Shown: positions 17,466 through 25,098 of the stretch, one piece after another
Position numbering within the stretch: the stretch's first letter is position 1
Layout of the letters: every line of letters begins with the position of its first letter
NCBI GenBank assembly: GCA_965237775.1
Contig: OZ250155.1
Span: 1,178,001-1,242,000, forward strand
Origin: CATOSP01 sp965237775
Lineage (GTDB): Bacteria > Chloroflexota > Dehalococcoidia > Lucifugimonadales > UBA3495
Length of the DNA: 64,000 nt
Direction: 5' to 3'
Notes under the pieces: generated by a model
The model's input: the letters and a program-made list of their open reading frames with translations, nothing else
What the model was told of the DNA's origin: nothing
Databases searched by the model: none
Position numbers and translations under genes: made by a program

Positions 17466-18128
17466 ATGACCACCAGAATGGAGAAGGTGGCGAAAGACGT
17501 CGCCCTGACGGTTCTCCGGAAGGCCGACTGCGGCACGGACCCTCCCCTGCAACCAGAGACGCTCAAAGAGGCCTTCCAGGCAAAATGGCCAACTCCAAAC
17601 AGCAGGAAGCCCATGAACGACGCCGTCCACGCTGCTGCCCAAGCAGCCAGCAGCTGCACCGGCCAGGATGAGGAGAGTTGGAAAACCACCGTGTCCCATG
17701 CCTGGCAGCCAGCAGTGGAGGAGATCGTCGGGGAATACTTCAAGGCCTCTCGGCACAGTTTCGAGACGGGAGAACCCCTTGAAGGAGTGGAAACCCTCAC
17801 CGACGCGGTGAGAGCGACGCTGGGCCACATAGCCGCCGTCCGCAACTGGCCTCACGGCACCCACGACGACCTGTACAGGATAGCCGCAGCGCTGGGAAGC
17901 GCCAGCGGATGGCCCGATACGACGGAGGAATTCGACCGGGCTCTGGACAACGCCTCCGAAGAGGGCAGGGACCTGGGCACCGCGCTGGGAGCCAGCATGG
18001 GACGGCCACGAAGCCTCAAGTTCGGGACCTACGCGGAAGACCCGGAGGGGCCGGAGGAGGACGGGGTCCTCTTCGCCACAACGACCATAGAACTGGCCAA
18101 CCGGCTGGCCGGACAGGCGGCCTCATGA
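17466..18128 (+). CDS. Hypothetical protein, HEPN-like cassette gene 1
   Basis: 220 residues, mostly helical, with ATG at 17466. The C-terminal half (GVETLTDAVRATLGHIAAVRNWPHG, EEFDRALDNASEEG, ALGASMG) has the helical layout of HEPN/PaREP1-type proteins, but I cannot place it in a named family. The stop overlaps the next ATG by 4 bp (ATGA), so the two are co-translated. The pair occupies the space between palindromes B and C, as a discrete cassette. A toxin-antitoxin role is possible, not shown. Confidence 0.65.
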   Translation: MTTRMEKVAKDVALTVLRKADCGTDPPLQPETLKEAFQAKWPTPNSRKPMNDAVHAAAQAASSCTGQDEESWKTTVSHAWQPAVEEIVGEYFKASRHSFETGEPLEGVETLTDAVRATLGHIAAVRNWPHGTHDDLYRIAAALGSASGWPDTTEEFDRALDNASEEGRDLGTALGASMGRPRSLKFGTYAEDPEGPEEDGVLFATTTIELANRLAGQAAS

Positions 18129-18478
18129 ACCAGGAAGAACACGTCAGCATGGCCCGGGAACTCGCCAGGCGGGCCGACGAAGAGACGAGGGACGGCGGCA
18201 ACGAGATGGTTGCCGCCGAACTCTTGTGGGGGACCTTTGCCCACTGCCTGATCACCGTCGCCCTGAAGGCTGGATTGCCCCACGACAGCCACGGAGCATT
18301 CAGGAAAATCGCCCGGCGCATGGACGCCGCACAGGGCAGCAACAGATGGCGCTCCCGCTTCGGTTCGGCCGAACAACTGCACTTCCACTTCTATCACGGG
18401 GACCTGCCTGACGATGAGATGCGGACTCACAAACGGCGCACCGCGGAGGCGGCCCGGGAACTCCTCAGGGTGCTGTGA
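18125..18478 (+). CDS. PaREP1/HEPN-like protein, cassette gene 2
   Basis: 117 residues. AAELLWGTFAHCLITVALKAG followed about 45 residues later by QLHFHFYHGDLPDDE and a final helix (AARELLRVL) matches the pattern of PaREP1/HEPN-like small proteins. In HEPN RNases a polar residue plus Rx4-6H is catalytic; only FYHG with a nearby histidine is visible, so RNase activity is uncertain. Coupled to the preceding gene. Confidence 0.65.
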   Translation: MNQEEHVSMARELARRADEETRDGGNEMVAAELLWGTFAHCLITVALKAGLPHDSHGAFRKIARRMDAAQGSNRWRSRFGSAEQLHFHFYHGDLPDDEMRTHKRRTAEAARELLRVL

Positions 18479-18596
18479 GCAGACACCCGAAGACGGAAAC
18501 CGCGAAGCTGCAACCCGCCGGACAGGAAGAACGGATCACCGAAACCACCAGCAATTCGGATCAAACCTGCACAAAAAATGGGGAATTAAAATCATT

Positions 18597-18647
18597 TTGG
18601 TGCAAAGCATATCTATGCCCGCTTTAGGGCCGTGCAACAGCGACCAA
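18597..18647. repeat. attC-like imperfect palindrome C
   Basis: Outer arms TTGGT (18597-18601) and ACCAA (18643-18647), inner arms GCA (18607-18609) and TGC (18633-18635). Compared with A and D (TTAGT/ACTAA) both strands of the outer arm changed together, which preserves pairing. Reverse orientation relative to A and B. Confidence 0.65.
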
Positions 18648-18863
18648 CTGGCGTGGACGTTGGGGAGGTGTAAGATCGGGGGTGGCGTGCCGGCGGACCA
18701 AGGCCGACGGGGCATTGGTGCGTAACGCCCGGTGCAAAGCATGGTCCGGGAGCCTTACGGCTGCATCATTGGTGACGCCTCCAGCAGGACGTTCCCGTTC
18801 GATAGATTGTGCGCTTTCAGTAGCTCCCTCCGGCGGCGCGCCTATGCAGCAACGAGGGGCGGA
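18648..18863 (+). ncRNA. Candidate bridge-RNA region of IS110 copy 2
   Basis: Non-coding left end with the conserved block at 18738-18782 shared with copy 1. The same reasoning applies: conserved scaffold, differing flanking parts. No transcript evidence. Confidence 0.4.
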
Positions 18864-20297
18864 ATGATGAACATGAGACAGAAGAGTGAAAAGCCGGGGG
18901 CGAAGAAGGTCAGGGGCGATGAGCGCCTGCCGGCAGAGTTGTCCCGGGTAAGCCTGAACGCCGCCGGCATCGACGTGGGCGCCAGCAGCCACTTCGTGGC
19001 GGTGCCCGAAGACCGTTGGGATCAACCGGTGCGCGAGTTCGAAGCCTTCACGGCGGACCTGTACCGCCTGGCCGACTGGCTGGCCGAGTGCCTGGAGGAG
19101 ACCGTGGCGATGGAGTCCACCGGGGTTTACTGGATACCCCTGTTTGGGGTGCTGGAGGAGCGGGGGTTTGAGGTGATCCTGGTGGACCCCAGCCGCATCA
19201 AGAACGTGCCCGGCCGCAAGACGGACGTGCTGGACTGTCAGTGGCTGCAGCAGTTGCACACCTACGGGCTGCTGTCGGGAAGCTTCCGGCCGGAGGGTGA
19301 GATACGCTGCCTGCGCAGCTACCTGAGGCAGCGGGCCATGCTGGTGGAGTATGCTTCCCACCACGTCCAGCACATGCAGAAGGCGCTGACCCAGATGAAC
19401 GTCAAGCTGCAGCACGTCATCAGCAACATCACGGGCAAGACCGGGATGACCATCATCGAAGCTATCGTGGGCGGCGAACGGAATCCGCGGAAGCTGGCCG
19501 CGCTGCGCGACCCCAGGACCAGGGCGAACGAGGAAACCATCGCCCGGTCGCTCCAGGGACACTGGCGGGAGGAGCACATCTTTGAACTGACCCAGGCCCT
19601 GGAACTGTACCGGACCTATCAGGACAAGATCGCCCAGTGCGACCGGGAGATAGAAAGGCAATTGGGGCGGTTTGAGGACCGCGGCAATGGCGAACCGCCA
19701 GCTGGGGATGCCGGCAAGCGCAGCCAGGGGAACGCACCCCGCTTCGACCTTCGGAACCACCTGCACCGGATGACGGGAGTGGATCTTACCCGCATTGACG
19801 GAGTGGACGCTTTCACCGCACTGAAAGTGGTCGGCGAAATCGGCACGGACATGACCCGGTGGCCCAGCGCCAAGCACTTCGCCTCCTGGCTGGGACTGAG
19901 CCCCAACAACCGCATCACGGGAGGGAAGGTCATCAGCTCCCGGACCAAGGCCAACGCCAACCGGGCGGCTGCGGCATTGCGGCTGGCGGCCAATGCCCTG
20001 CATCGCTCCAACAGCGCCCTCGGTGCCTTCCTGCGCCGGAAGAAGGCCCATTTGGGAGCGCCCAAGGCCATCACGGCCACGGCGCACAAGCTGGCCAGGA
20101 TCATCTACTCCATGCTGCGCTATGGGCAGGGATATGTGGATGCCGGAGCCCAGTACTACGAGAGTCAGTACCGCCAAAGGGCGCTCCGGGCCGCGAAGCA
20201 GAGAGCGGCGCAACTGGGCTACCAGCTGGTGCCTGTGTCCGATGGTCAGGGCCAGGCATCGAGTGCCTCCCAAGCACAAGTCCCCACTGGCGCATGA
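18864..20297 (+). CDS. IS110 family transposase (DEDD), copy 2
   Basis: About 477 residues; the start is one of three in-frame ATGs at 18864, 18867 and 18873 behind GAGGGGCGGA. RuvC-like DEDD residues in AAGIDVGASSH, VAMESTGVYW and GRKTDVLDCQWL; C-terminal Transposase_20 domain (RMTGVDLTRIDGVDAFTA, HFASWLGLSPNN). Intact, and highly similar to copy 1 but with a different N-terminal leader and a variable middle linker, so the copies are related elements rather than a fresh duplication. Confidence 0.93.
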   Translation: MMNMRQKSEKPGAKKVRGDERLPAELSRVSLNAAGIDVGASSHFVAVPEDRWDQPVREFEAFTADLYRLADWLAECLEETVAMESTGVYWIPLFGVLEERGFEVILVDPSRIKNVPGRKTDVLDCQWLQQLHTYGLLSGSFRPEGEIRCLRSYLRQRAMLVEYASHHVQHMQKALTQMNVKLQHVISNITGKTGMTIIEAIVGGERNPRKLAALRDPRTRANEETIARSLQGHWREEHIFELTQALELYRTYQDKIAQCDREIERQLGRFEDRGNGEPPAGDAGKRSQGNAPRFDLRNHLHRMTGVDLTRIDGVDAFTALKVVGEIGTDMTRWPSAKHFASWLGLSPNNRITGGKVISSRTKANANRAAAALRLAANALHRSNSALGAFLRRKKAHLGAPKAITATAHKLARIIYSMLRYGQGYVDAGAQYYESQYRQRALRAAKQRAAQLGYQLVPVSDGQGQASSASQAQVPTGA

Positions 20298-20303
20298 CAA
20301 CCT

Positions 20304-20360
20304 CAGTTAGTCGATAGCACCCTTATGCCCGGGCCCGGGCCGTGCAGAGGCCACTAACTG
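20304..20360. repeat. attC-like imperfect palindrome D
   Basis: Outer arms CAGTTAGT (20304-20311) and ACTAACTG (20353-20360), inner arms GCAC (20317-20320) and GTGC (20342-20345), spacers of 5 and 7 bases, GC-rich centre GGGCCCGGG. The most complete of the four sites. Confidence 0.7.
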
Positions 20361-20449
20361 GCGTGGGTGCGCCGCGAGAGTTAGTGGGGAGCCAAGACGA
20401 ACGGCAAGGCGGAACACTCGGAAAGGATGCCAAGGAGGCCAGGGAAACC

Positions 20450-21568
20450 ATGAAGAAAATACCCGAACAGGCGCAGGCCAGGCTGGACGAGCTCCTCCGG
20501 ACCTTCGAGGCCGAGGCGGCGGTGCAGGTCGGCTACCCCTCCAACCAGGACTACGACTACACCGAACTGCTGCCGTTCCTCCAGTACAGCGCGAACAACG
20601 TCGGCGACCCCTTCCAGGGCAGCAACTACCGGCTCAACACCCACGAGATCGAGCAGGAGGTCATCACCCGGTTCGCAGACCTCATGCGCCTGGACCGGGA
20701 GGAAGCGTGGGGCTACGTCACCTCGGGGGGCACCGAGGGCAACATGTACGGCCTCTACATGGGACGGGAGACGTTCCCGGAAGGCACGGTCTACTTCTCC
20801 CAGGACACCCACTACAGCGTGGTCAAGCTGCTCCGGCTCCTGAACATCCGGAACGTCATGATCAGAAGCCAGGACAACGGCGAGATGGACTACCTGGACC
20901 TGCGGGAGACCGTGCGGCGGAACCCGGACACTCCCCCCATAATCGTCGCCAACATCGGCACCACGATGAAGGGCGCGGTGGATGACCTCGTCGCCGTCCG
21001 GGACGTGATGAACGGCCTGCAGGTCCGGGACTTCTACATCCACGCCGACGCCGCCCTGAGCGGCATGATACTGCCCTTCGTCCCAGACCCCCAGCCCCAC
21101 GGGTTCGACGCCGGCATAGACAGCATGTCCATAAGCGGACACAAGCTGATAGGCTCACCCCTGCCCTGCGGAGTCGTGCTCACGAAGAGAGAGTACGTGG
21201 CGAAAATCGCCCGCTCCATCGAGGTCGTGGGCGTCATGGACACCACCATCCCCGGGTCCCGGAGCGCGATCGCCCCCCTCATCATCTGGCACGCTCTCCA
21301 GAAGCACGGGCTGGAGGGTTTCCGGGACATCGTGGCCGGGATGATGGACACCGCCGAGTACGCCGTCAGGCGCTTCAACGAGGCCGGCATACCCGCCTGG
21401 CGGAACAGGAACGGAGCCACCGTGGTCTTCCCCCGCCCCGGCCCGGAGGTCTTCCGCAAATGGCAGATAGCGCCGCAGGACGACATCGCCCACATTATCG
21501 CCATGCCCCACGTGAACAGGGAGATGGTCGACGAGCTGGTCCGGGACTGCACAAGGCGGGAGGAATAG
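20450..21568 (+). CDS. hdc: Histidine decarboxylase, PLP-dependent
   Basis: 372 residues from the ATG at 20450 behind AAGGAGG. Group II PLP-dependent decarboxylase; the wording (NVGDPFQGSNYRLNTHEIE, WGYVTSGGTEGN, SQDTHYSVVKLLRLL, VANIGTTMKGAVDD) is that of bacterial histidine decarboxylase, which converts histidine to histamine and CO2 in the cytoplasm. The cofactor lysine is in SISGHKLIGSP at about residue 230, with HADAALSG just before it. Four bases separate it from the ACT protein, so one operon. Related serine decarboxylases are the main alternative. Confidence 0.88.
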   Translation: MKKIPEQAQARLDELLRTFEAEAAVQVGYPSNQDYDYTELLPFLQYSANNVGDPFQGSNYRLNTHEIEQEVITRFADLMRLDREEAWGYVTSGGTEGNMYGLYMGRETFPEGTVYFSQDTHYSVVKLLRLLNIRNVMIRSQDNGEMDYLDLRETVRRNPDTPPIIVANIGTTMKGAVDDLVAVRDVMNGLQVRDFYIHADAALSGMILPFVPDPQPHGFDAGIDSMSISGHKLIGSPLPCGVVLTKREYVAKIARSIEVVGVMDTTIPGSRSAIAPLIIWHALQKHGLEGFRDIVAGMMDTAEYAVRRFNEAGIPAWRNRNGATVVFPRPGPEVFRKWQIAPQDDIAHIIAMPHVNREMVDELVRDCTRREE

Positions 21569-21572
21569 GGTA

Positions 21573-21965
21573 ATGGAGAGAATCATAATAATCGTCAGGG
21601 ACGAGGTTGGAGTGATCGCCGGCGTCGCCCGGGCCCTGGCGGACCGGGGAGTCAACATCGAGTCCCTGGACACCGAAAGGGCCGGGGAGCAGGGCATCAT
21701 CACACTCACCACCAACGACACGGACACGGCGCTCCGGGCCCTGGCCGGGGCTGGGTTCCGGGCCGCCACGGACGACTCCCTGGTGTTCCGGCTACCCGAC
21801 GAGCCGGGCGCACTGGCCAGGGTGGCGGAGCGGTTCAGGGCCGCAGGCGTGAACATCCAGAGCCTCCACATCCTGGACCGCCGGGCAGGGCAGGCGTTGG
21901 TCGCCCTCAGCGCCCACGATCTGGAGGAGGCCAGAAAGCTGCTGGACCCGGAGTCCCTGGTGTGA
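21573..21965 (+). CDS. Tandem ACT-domain protein
   Basis: 130 residues with two ACT domains: MERIIIIVRDEVGVIAGVARAL and LVFRLPDEPGALARVAERF. ACT domains bind amino acids and regulate enzymes. Its position 4 bp after the histidine decarboxylase suggests a ligand sensor for that enzyme or for histidine, by inference. Complete, with no DNA-binding part. Confidence 0.85.
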   Translation: MERIIIIVRDEVGVIAGVARALADRGVNIESLDTERAGEQGIITLTTNDTDTALRALAGAGFRAATDDSLVFRLPDEPGALARVAERFRAAGVNIQSLHILDRRAGQALVALSAHDLEEARKLLDPESLV

Positions 21966-22374
21966 GCAGGGGAACGTCCGGTACACAGGGCTTCCACGCC
22001 GCACTGGACGGGGGCCGTCGCCGCAGCCGGGCCGTGACCTGGAAACAGTCTCCCGGGAGACTGTAGTCCAGTTCACCGCCCCCGGGCCGGAACCCAGAGA
22101 GTTGGGGAAGAAATCAGCCCACGGCAGGGTCACGTCCGCGTTCACCGCCCGCATGGCCGGGGACCTCGCCGGGTTCGTCAAGGCATGGCGGGAGAGGGAC
22201 GGAAGAGAGGAATAATGGATGCTTTGCACAAAAAATGGGCCCAGCCGTGACCCTCACTCCATCCAACAGGACACCCGGAATGGACAAAAGCCGCAAGACT
22301 GGAGTCACCCCGGAACCCAACTCAACCTGCCATGGCAGCAAGGAACCAATGGATGCAAGCTCAGGAGAAACGCA
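21966..22374. other. Region between the ACT gene and the protease gene
   Basis: No complete gene. A plus-strand open segment at about 22060-22215 (GKKSAHGRVTSAFTARMAG, FVKAWRERDGREE) has coding-like composition but no convincing start and may be a remnant. At 22217-22238 lies a half-site resembling the right half of palindrome B (GCTTTGCACAAAAAATGG). Confidence 0.4.
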
Positions 22375-22731
22375 GTGGGAACGGTAAGAGTGACCATATC
22401 AGTCGGAGACCCACAGGGGCAGATGTTCGAGGACCTTGAGGTTACAGTGGACACCGGCTCAACCTTCACGGCAGTGCCCGGAGAACTGCTCAGGAGACTG
22501 GGAGTGCCGGTGCTACGTTTAGCCCAGTCCGAACTGGCAGACGGGAGCAACGCCCCGGTGGAAATAGGAAGAACCGTCATAAGACTCGAGGGACAGCAAT
22601 TCCCCACACCCGTGATATTCGCGGAAGAAGGCGAAGCCAGCCTCCTGGGTGTGGTCACCCTGGAGGAGGCACTCCTGGCAGTGGACCCCGTGGCCGGGCG
22701 CCTCATACCGACGAACGTGCTACGCCTCTAA
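22375..22731 (+). CDS. Retropepsin-like aspartic protease
   Basis: 118 residues from the GTG at 22375, chosen because AGGAGAA lies 7 bp upstream. One clan AA aspartic-protease half-domain: VTVDTGSTFTAVP holds the catalytic Asp-Thr-Gly, followed by a beta-rich body and LLGVVTLEEALLAVD. As in retropepsins the active enzyme would be a homodimer. The substrate is unknown. No signal peptide, so probably cytoplasmic. Preceded by the B-type half-site. Confidence 0.82.
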   Translation: MGTVRVTISVGDPQGQMFEDLEVTVDTGSTFTAVPGELLRRLGVPVLRLAQSELADGSNAPVEIGRTVIRLEGQQFPTPVIFAEEGEASLLGVVTLEEALLAVDPVAGRLIPTNVLRL

Positions 22732-23133
22732 CCAGAGCGACAATGAACTCCCGCGGCACACGACGTGAAAATTCGCCGACCACCCACGCACCATCCAAAT
22801 ATGCTTCTCCCGGCGATTGACGCCCAATGAGTCAGTTATCCCAATATTTGATGCTTGGCAATAGCATCGTTCCCAGGATTTGAGAGACTCAATCAGGAGC
22901 CGAAGGCGATCAGGACCCTCATCGCCCGGATTGTCCAACTGTTAAGCAGCGAGTTTGACCCCGTCACTTATTTCATCCTCCACTGACTCTCCCATCAGAC
23001 ACGGGACATTGACCCCGTAAAGTTCAGAGAGTGCGCCTTCAATCTCCCGGCAAGGATTCTCCTCCGCCCCGCCTCGACCCCGGATACCACGGGCCTTGCA
23101 ATAAGTTGATAATACAAGGAATATCAAATAATA
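22732..23133. other. Gene-poor stretch left of the fourth IS607 element
   Basis: On the minus strand at about 22947-23061 a short frame reads CREIEGALSELYGVNV and DEISDGVK, which resembles the N-terminal part of IS256-family transposases (REI..ALxELYGVxVSP). It is too short and damaged to be functional. The rest shows no supported gene. The left end of the IS607 element must lie near 23060-23130. Confidence 0.4.
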
Positions 23134-23718
23134 ATGGTTAACAACAATTACATGCGTTTGTCCCAGTGGGCCACCCTGCATGGTATGCACCGCATGACTG
23201 CGTGGCGCCACTACAACGCCGGAACCCTCCCGGCCGAATTACAACCCAAGAAGATCGGCAACATCATCTACGTCCTCGCCCATCCCGGGACTCCGCCCGG
23301 CCGCATCGCCGGATACGCCCGGGTGAGCAGCGCCGAGCGGAAACCTCACCTGGAGAATCAGGCCAACCGGCTGTGGGCCTGTGCCGGCCAGAATCGCATA
23401 CCGCTGGACCAGGTAGTATCCGAGGTCGCCAGCGGGCTCAACGACGGCAGGCCCAAGTTGCGCAAGCTGCTGGGAGACCCCACAATATCTACATTGATAG
23501 TCGAACGTCGTGACCGCCTAGCCCGGTTCGGCGTGGGCATGGTAGAAACAATGCTTCAAGCACGCGGGGGCACGCTCATAGTGATCGAAAACAAAGATGT
23601 CCCCGACGACCTGGTGCGGGACATGACCGAGATCCTGACCTGCTTCTGTGCCCGTCTGTACGGCAAACGCTCCGTCGCCAACCGGGCCCGGAGGGCCATG
23701 GAGTCCGTCAGTGGCTGA
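23134..23718 (+). CDS. tnpA: IS607-family serine recombinase TnpA
   Basis: 194 residues (or 188 from the ATG at 23152). MerR-like helix-turn-helix (MRLSQWATLHGMHRMTAWRH), catalytic serine in YARVSSAERK, GLNDGRPKLRKLL, RRDRLARFGVGMVE. Upstream TTGCAA and TGATAAT can serve as a promoter. The last 8 bp overlap the tnpB start. Confidence 0.92.
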   Translation: MVNNNYMRLSQWATLHGMHRMTAWRHYNAGTLPAELQPKKIGNIIYVLAHPGTPPGRIAGYARVSSAERKPHLENQANRLWACAGQNRIPLDQVVSEVASGLNDGRPKLRKLLGDPTISTLIVERRDRLARFGVGMVETMLQARGGTLIVIENKDVPDDLVRDMTEILTCFCARLYGKRSVANRARRAMESVSG

Positions 23719-25054
23719 GCTGAAGGGCAAGAAGCGCAAGCAACCCAGTTCATGCCCTGAAGGTTGGGCGCCCGGCGCCGTCGTGGTCCAACTGGAACTC
23801 ACCCGCCGGCAGGAACACTATGCCCGGCGCTGCGTGGGCATCACCCGTTTCGTATACAACCGCCTAGTGGCCAATGACCAGGCTGGACGTGACGCCGGAC
23901 TGTGGCTCACGCCCCACGAACTGGAGAAGGAGTTCAACGCCGCCAAGCGGGTCAACACATACCTCGCCTTCATCACCGAGGTCAGCAAGTTCGTGGCCCA
24001 GGGCGCGTGCCGCAGCTACCGGAGCGCCCGTTCCCGCTGGCTGAACCCGGAGATCAAGGCCCGCAAACCCGTCTTCCACAAGAAGAACCGCACCGGCACG
24101 GGATCCTTCCTGGCCGCGTCGGGAGTAGCCTGCATCCAGTACGACGGGCACCGGCGCATCCGGTTGCCCTACCTGGGCAGCGTCAGGATGACCCGCAAAT
24201 TGCCGGACGGCACCCCCTGCGAGGTGAGCGTTAAGAGACAAAACGGACGCTGGTACGCCAGCGTCGCCTACTGGAAAACGCCTGCGTTACCGCCCCAACG
24301 AGAAACCCAATCGGTGGGCGGCGTGGACGTGGGCATCAGTCCCCTGGCCGTGGACAGCGGCGGAGCGCATCCCAACCCCAAGGCCCACTATCAGCCGGTC
24401 CAGACGGACAACGGCCAGTGGCGCTACCCCAACCCGAGGGGATACGCCAAGGCCCTCAAGGGGCTGACCCGCTGGCAGCGGGCCCAAGCCCGCCGGACGC
24501 CGGGCAGCCGGGGCTGGTGGCAGGCGCAACGCCGCATTGACCGTGCCCACCGCCGGGCAAAGGGGCTGCGCGACAACGCCCACCACCACGTGAGCCGGGC
24601 GTTGGTCCGGAAGTACCACACCCTGGGCATCGAGACACTGAACGTCTCCGGCATGATCCGGGCTGGCCTGCAGTCCAAGGCCCTGGCCGACGCCGGAATG
24701 TCCGGCCTGCTCCACCAGGTCCGCTACAAGGCCCGGTGGTACGGTACACAGATCGTGGAAGCCGGCCAGTGGTTTCCCAGCAGCAAGACCTGCTCCGTCT
24801 GCGGAGCGGTGAACGGAGATCTTCAGCGAGAACCGGATTGGGACTGCCCTGAATGCTGCTCCGATCACGATAGGAACGAAAACGCAGCTCGCAATCTGCT
24901 AAAACTTGCGCTACTCGCGGTAGGCGAGGATGTAATGCTCCCGGACGGGAAGGCGCTGGCCGACGGCGGTTCCGTCATCGGTGAAACCGGCCCGGAGGAA
25001 GGGAGAACCAAGCAGGCGATGACGGTTGCACCGCAACTCAGGTTGGCGGCGTAA
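23711..25054 (+). CDS. tnpB: TnpB RNA-guided nuclease, IS607-associated
   Basis: About 447 residues from the GTG at 23711 (VAELKGKKRK), which overlaps the tnpA stop. N-terminal helical domain (LELTRRQEHYARRCVGITRF), RuvC aspartate (GGVDVGISPLAV), RuvC glutamate (TLNVSGM), zinc ribbon (CSVCG, then CPECC) and final aspartate (DHDRNENAARN). TnpB cuts DNA guided by an RNA made from the element's 3' end, promoting retention of the element. Frame intact; the second zinc pair is CPECC followed by S rather than G. Confidence 0.92.
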   Translation: MAELKGKKRKQPSSCPEGWAPGAVVVQLELTRRQEHYARRCVGITRFVYNRLVANDQAGRDAGLWLTPHELEKEFNAAKRVNTYLAFITEVSKFVAQGACRSYRSARSRWLNPEIKARKPVFHKKNRTGTGSFLAASGVACIQYDGHRRIRLPYLGSVRMTRKLPDGTPCEVSVKRQNGRWYASVAYWKTPALPPQRETQSVGGVDVGISPLAVDSGGAHPNPKAHYQPVQTDNGQWRYPNPRGYAKALKGLTRWQRAQARRTPGSRGWWQAQRRIDRAHRRAKGLRDNAHHHVSRALVRKYHTLGIETLNVSGMIRAGLQSKALADAGMSGLLHQVRYKARWYGTQIVEAGQWFPSSKTCSVCGAVNGDLQREPDWDCPECCSDHDRNENAARNLLKLALLAVGEDVMLPDGKALADGGSVIGETGPEEGRTKQAMTVAPQLRLAA

Positions 25055-25098
25055 CCATCGTTACTCATTTGGATAACCCTCAATGCCAACACCGGCTC
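24950..25098 (+). ncRNA. Predicted TnpB guide RNA (omega/reRNA)
   Basis: In TnpB systems the scaffold covers the 3' end of tnpB and the right end, and the guide is the flanking DNA. With the right end fixed at 25078, the guide would be about 25079-25098. The start is nominal. Confidence 0.4.

Larger units (their letters stand above)
18648..20303 (+). mobile_element. IS110-family element, copy 2
   Basis: Exactly fills the space between palindromes C and D: a 216-bp non-coding left end, then the transposase. The right boundary is complicated by D, after which GTTAGTGGGGAGC (20381-20393) repeats the sequence that follows copy 1. Confidence 0.7.
23070..25078 (+). mobile_element. IS607-type element, complete (copy 2)
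   Basis: tnpA and tnpB overlap by 8 bp; the right end at 25078 is fixed by comparison with 1-541. It is inserted in a surface-protein gene whose frame resumes exactly at 25079. The left end is approximate. Confidence 0.85.

Noticed and set aside
18624..20300. 558-codon open frame antisense to the second IS110 transposase
   Set aside because: It mirrors a well-supported transposase; high GC gives long antisense frames. The same applies to the long plus-strand frame over 15997-17196.
17190..20360. A classical integron
   Set aside because: The sites are in both orientations, the outer arms do not match the attC core GTTRRRY exactly, and no IntI is visible; the recombinase at 55.8 kb lacks evident integron-specific context.
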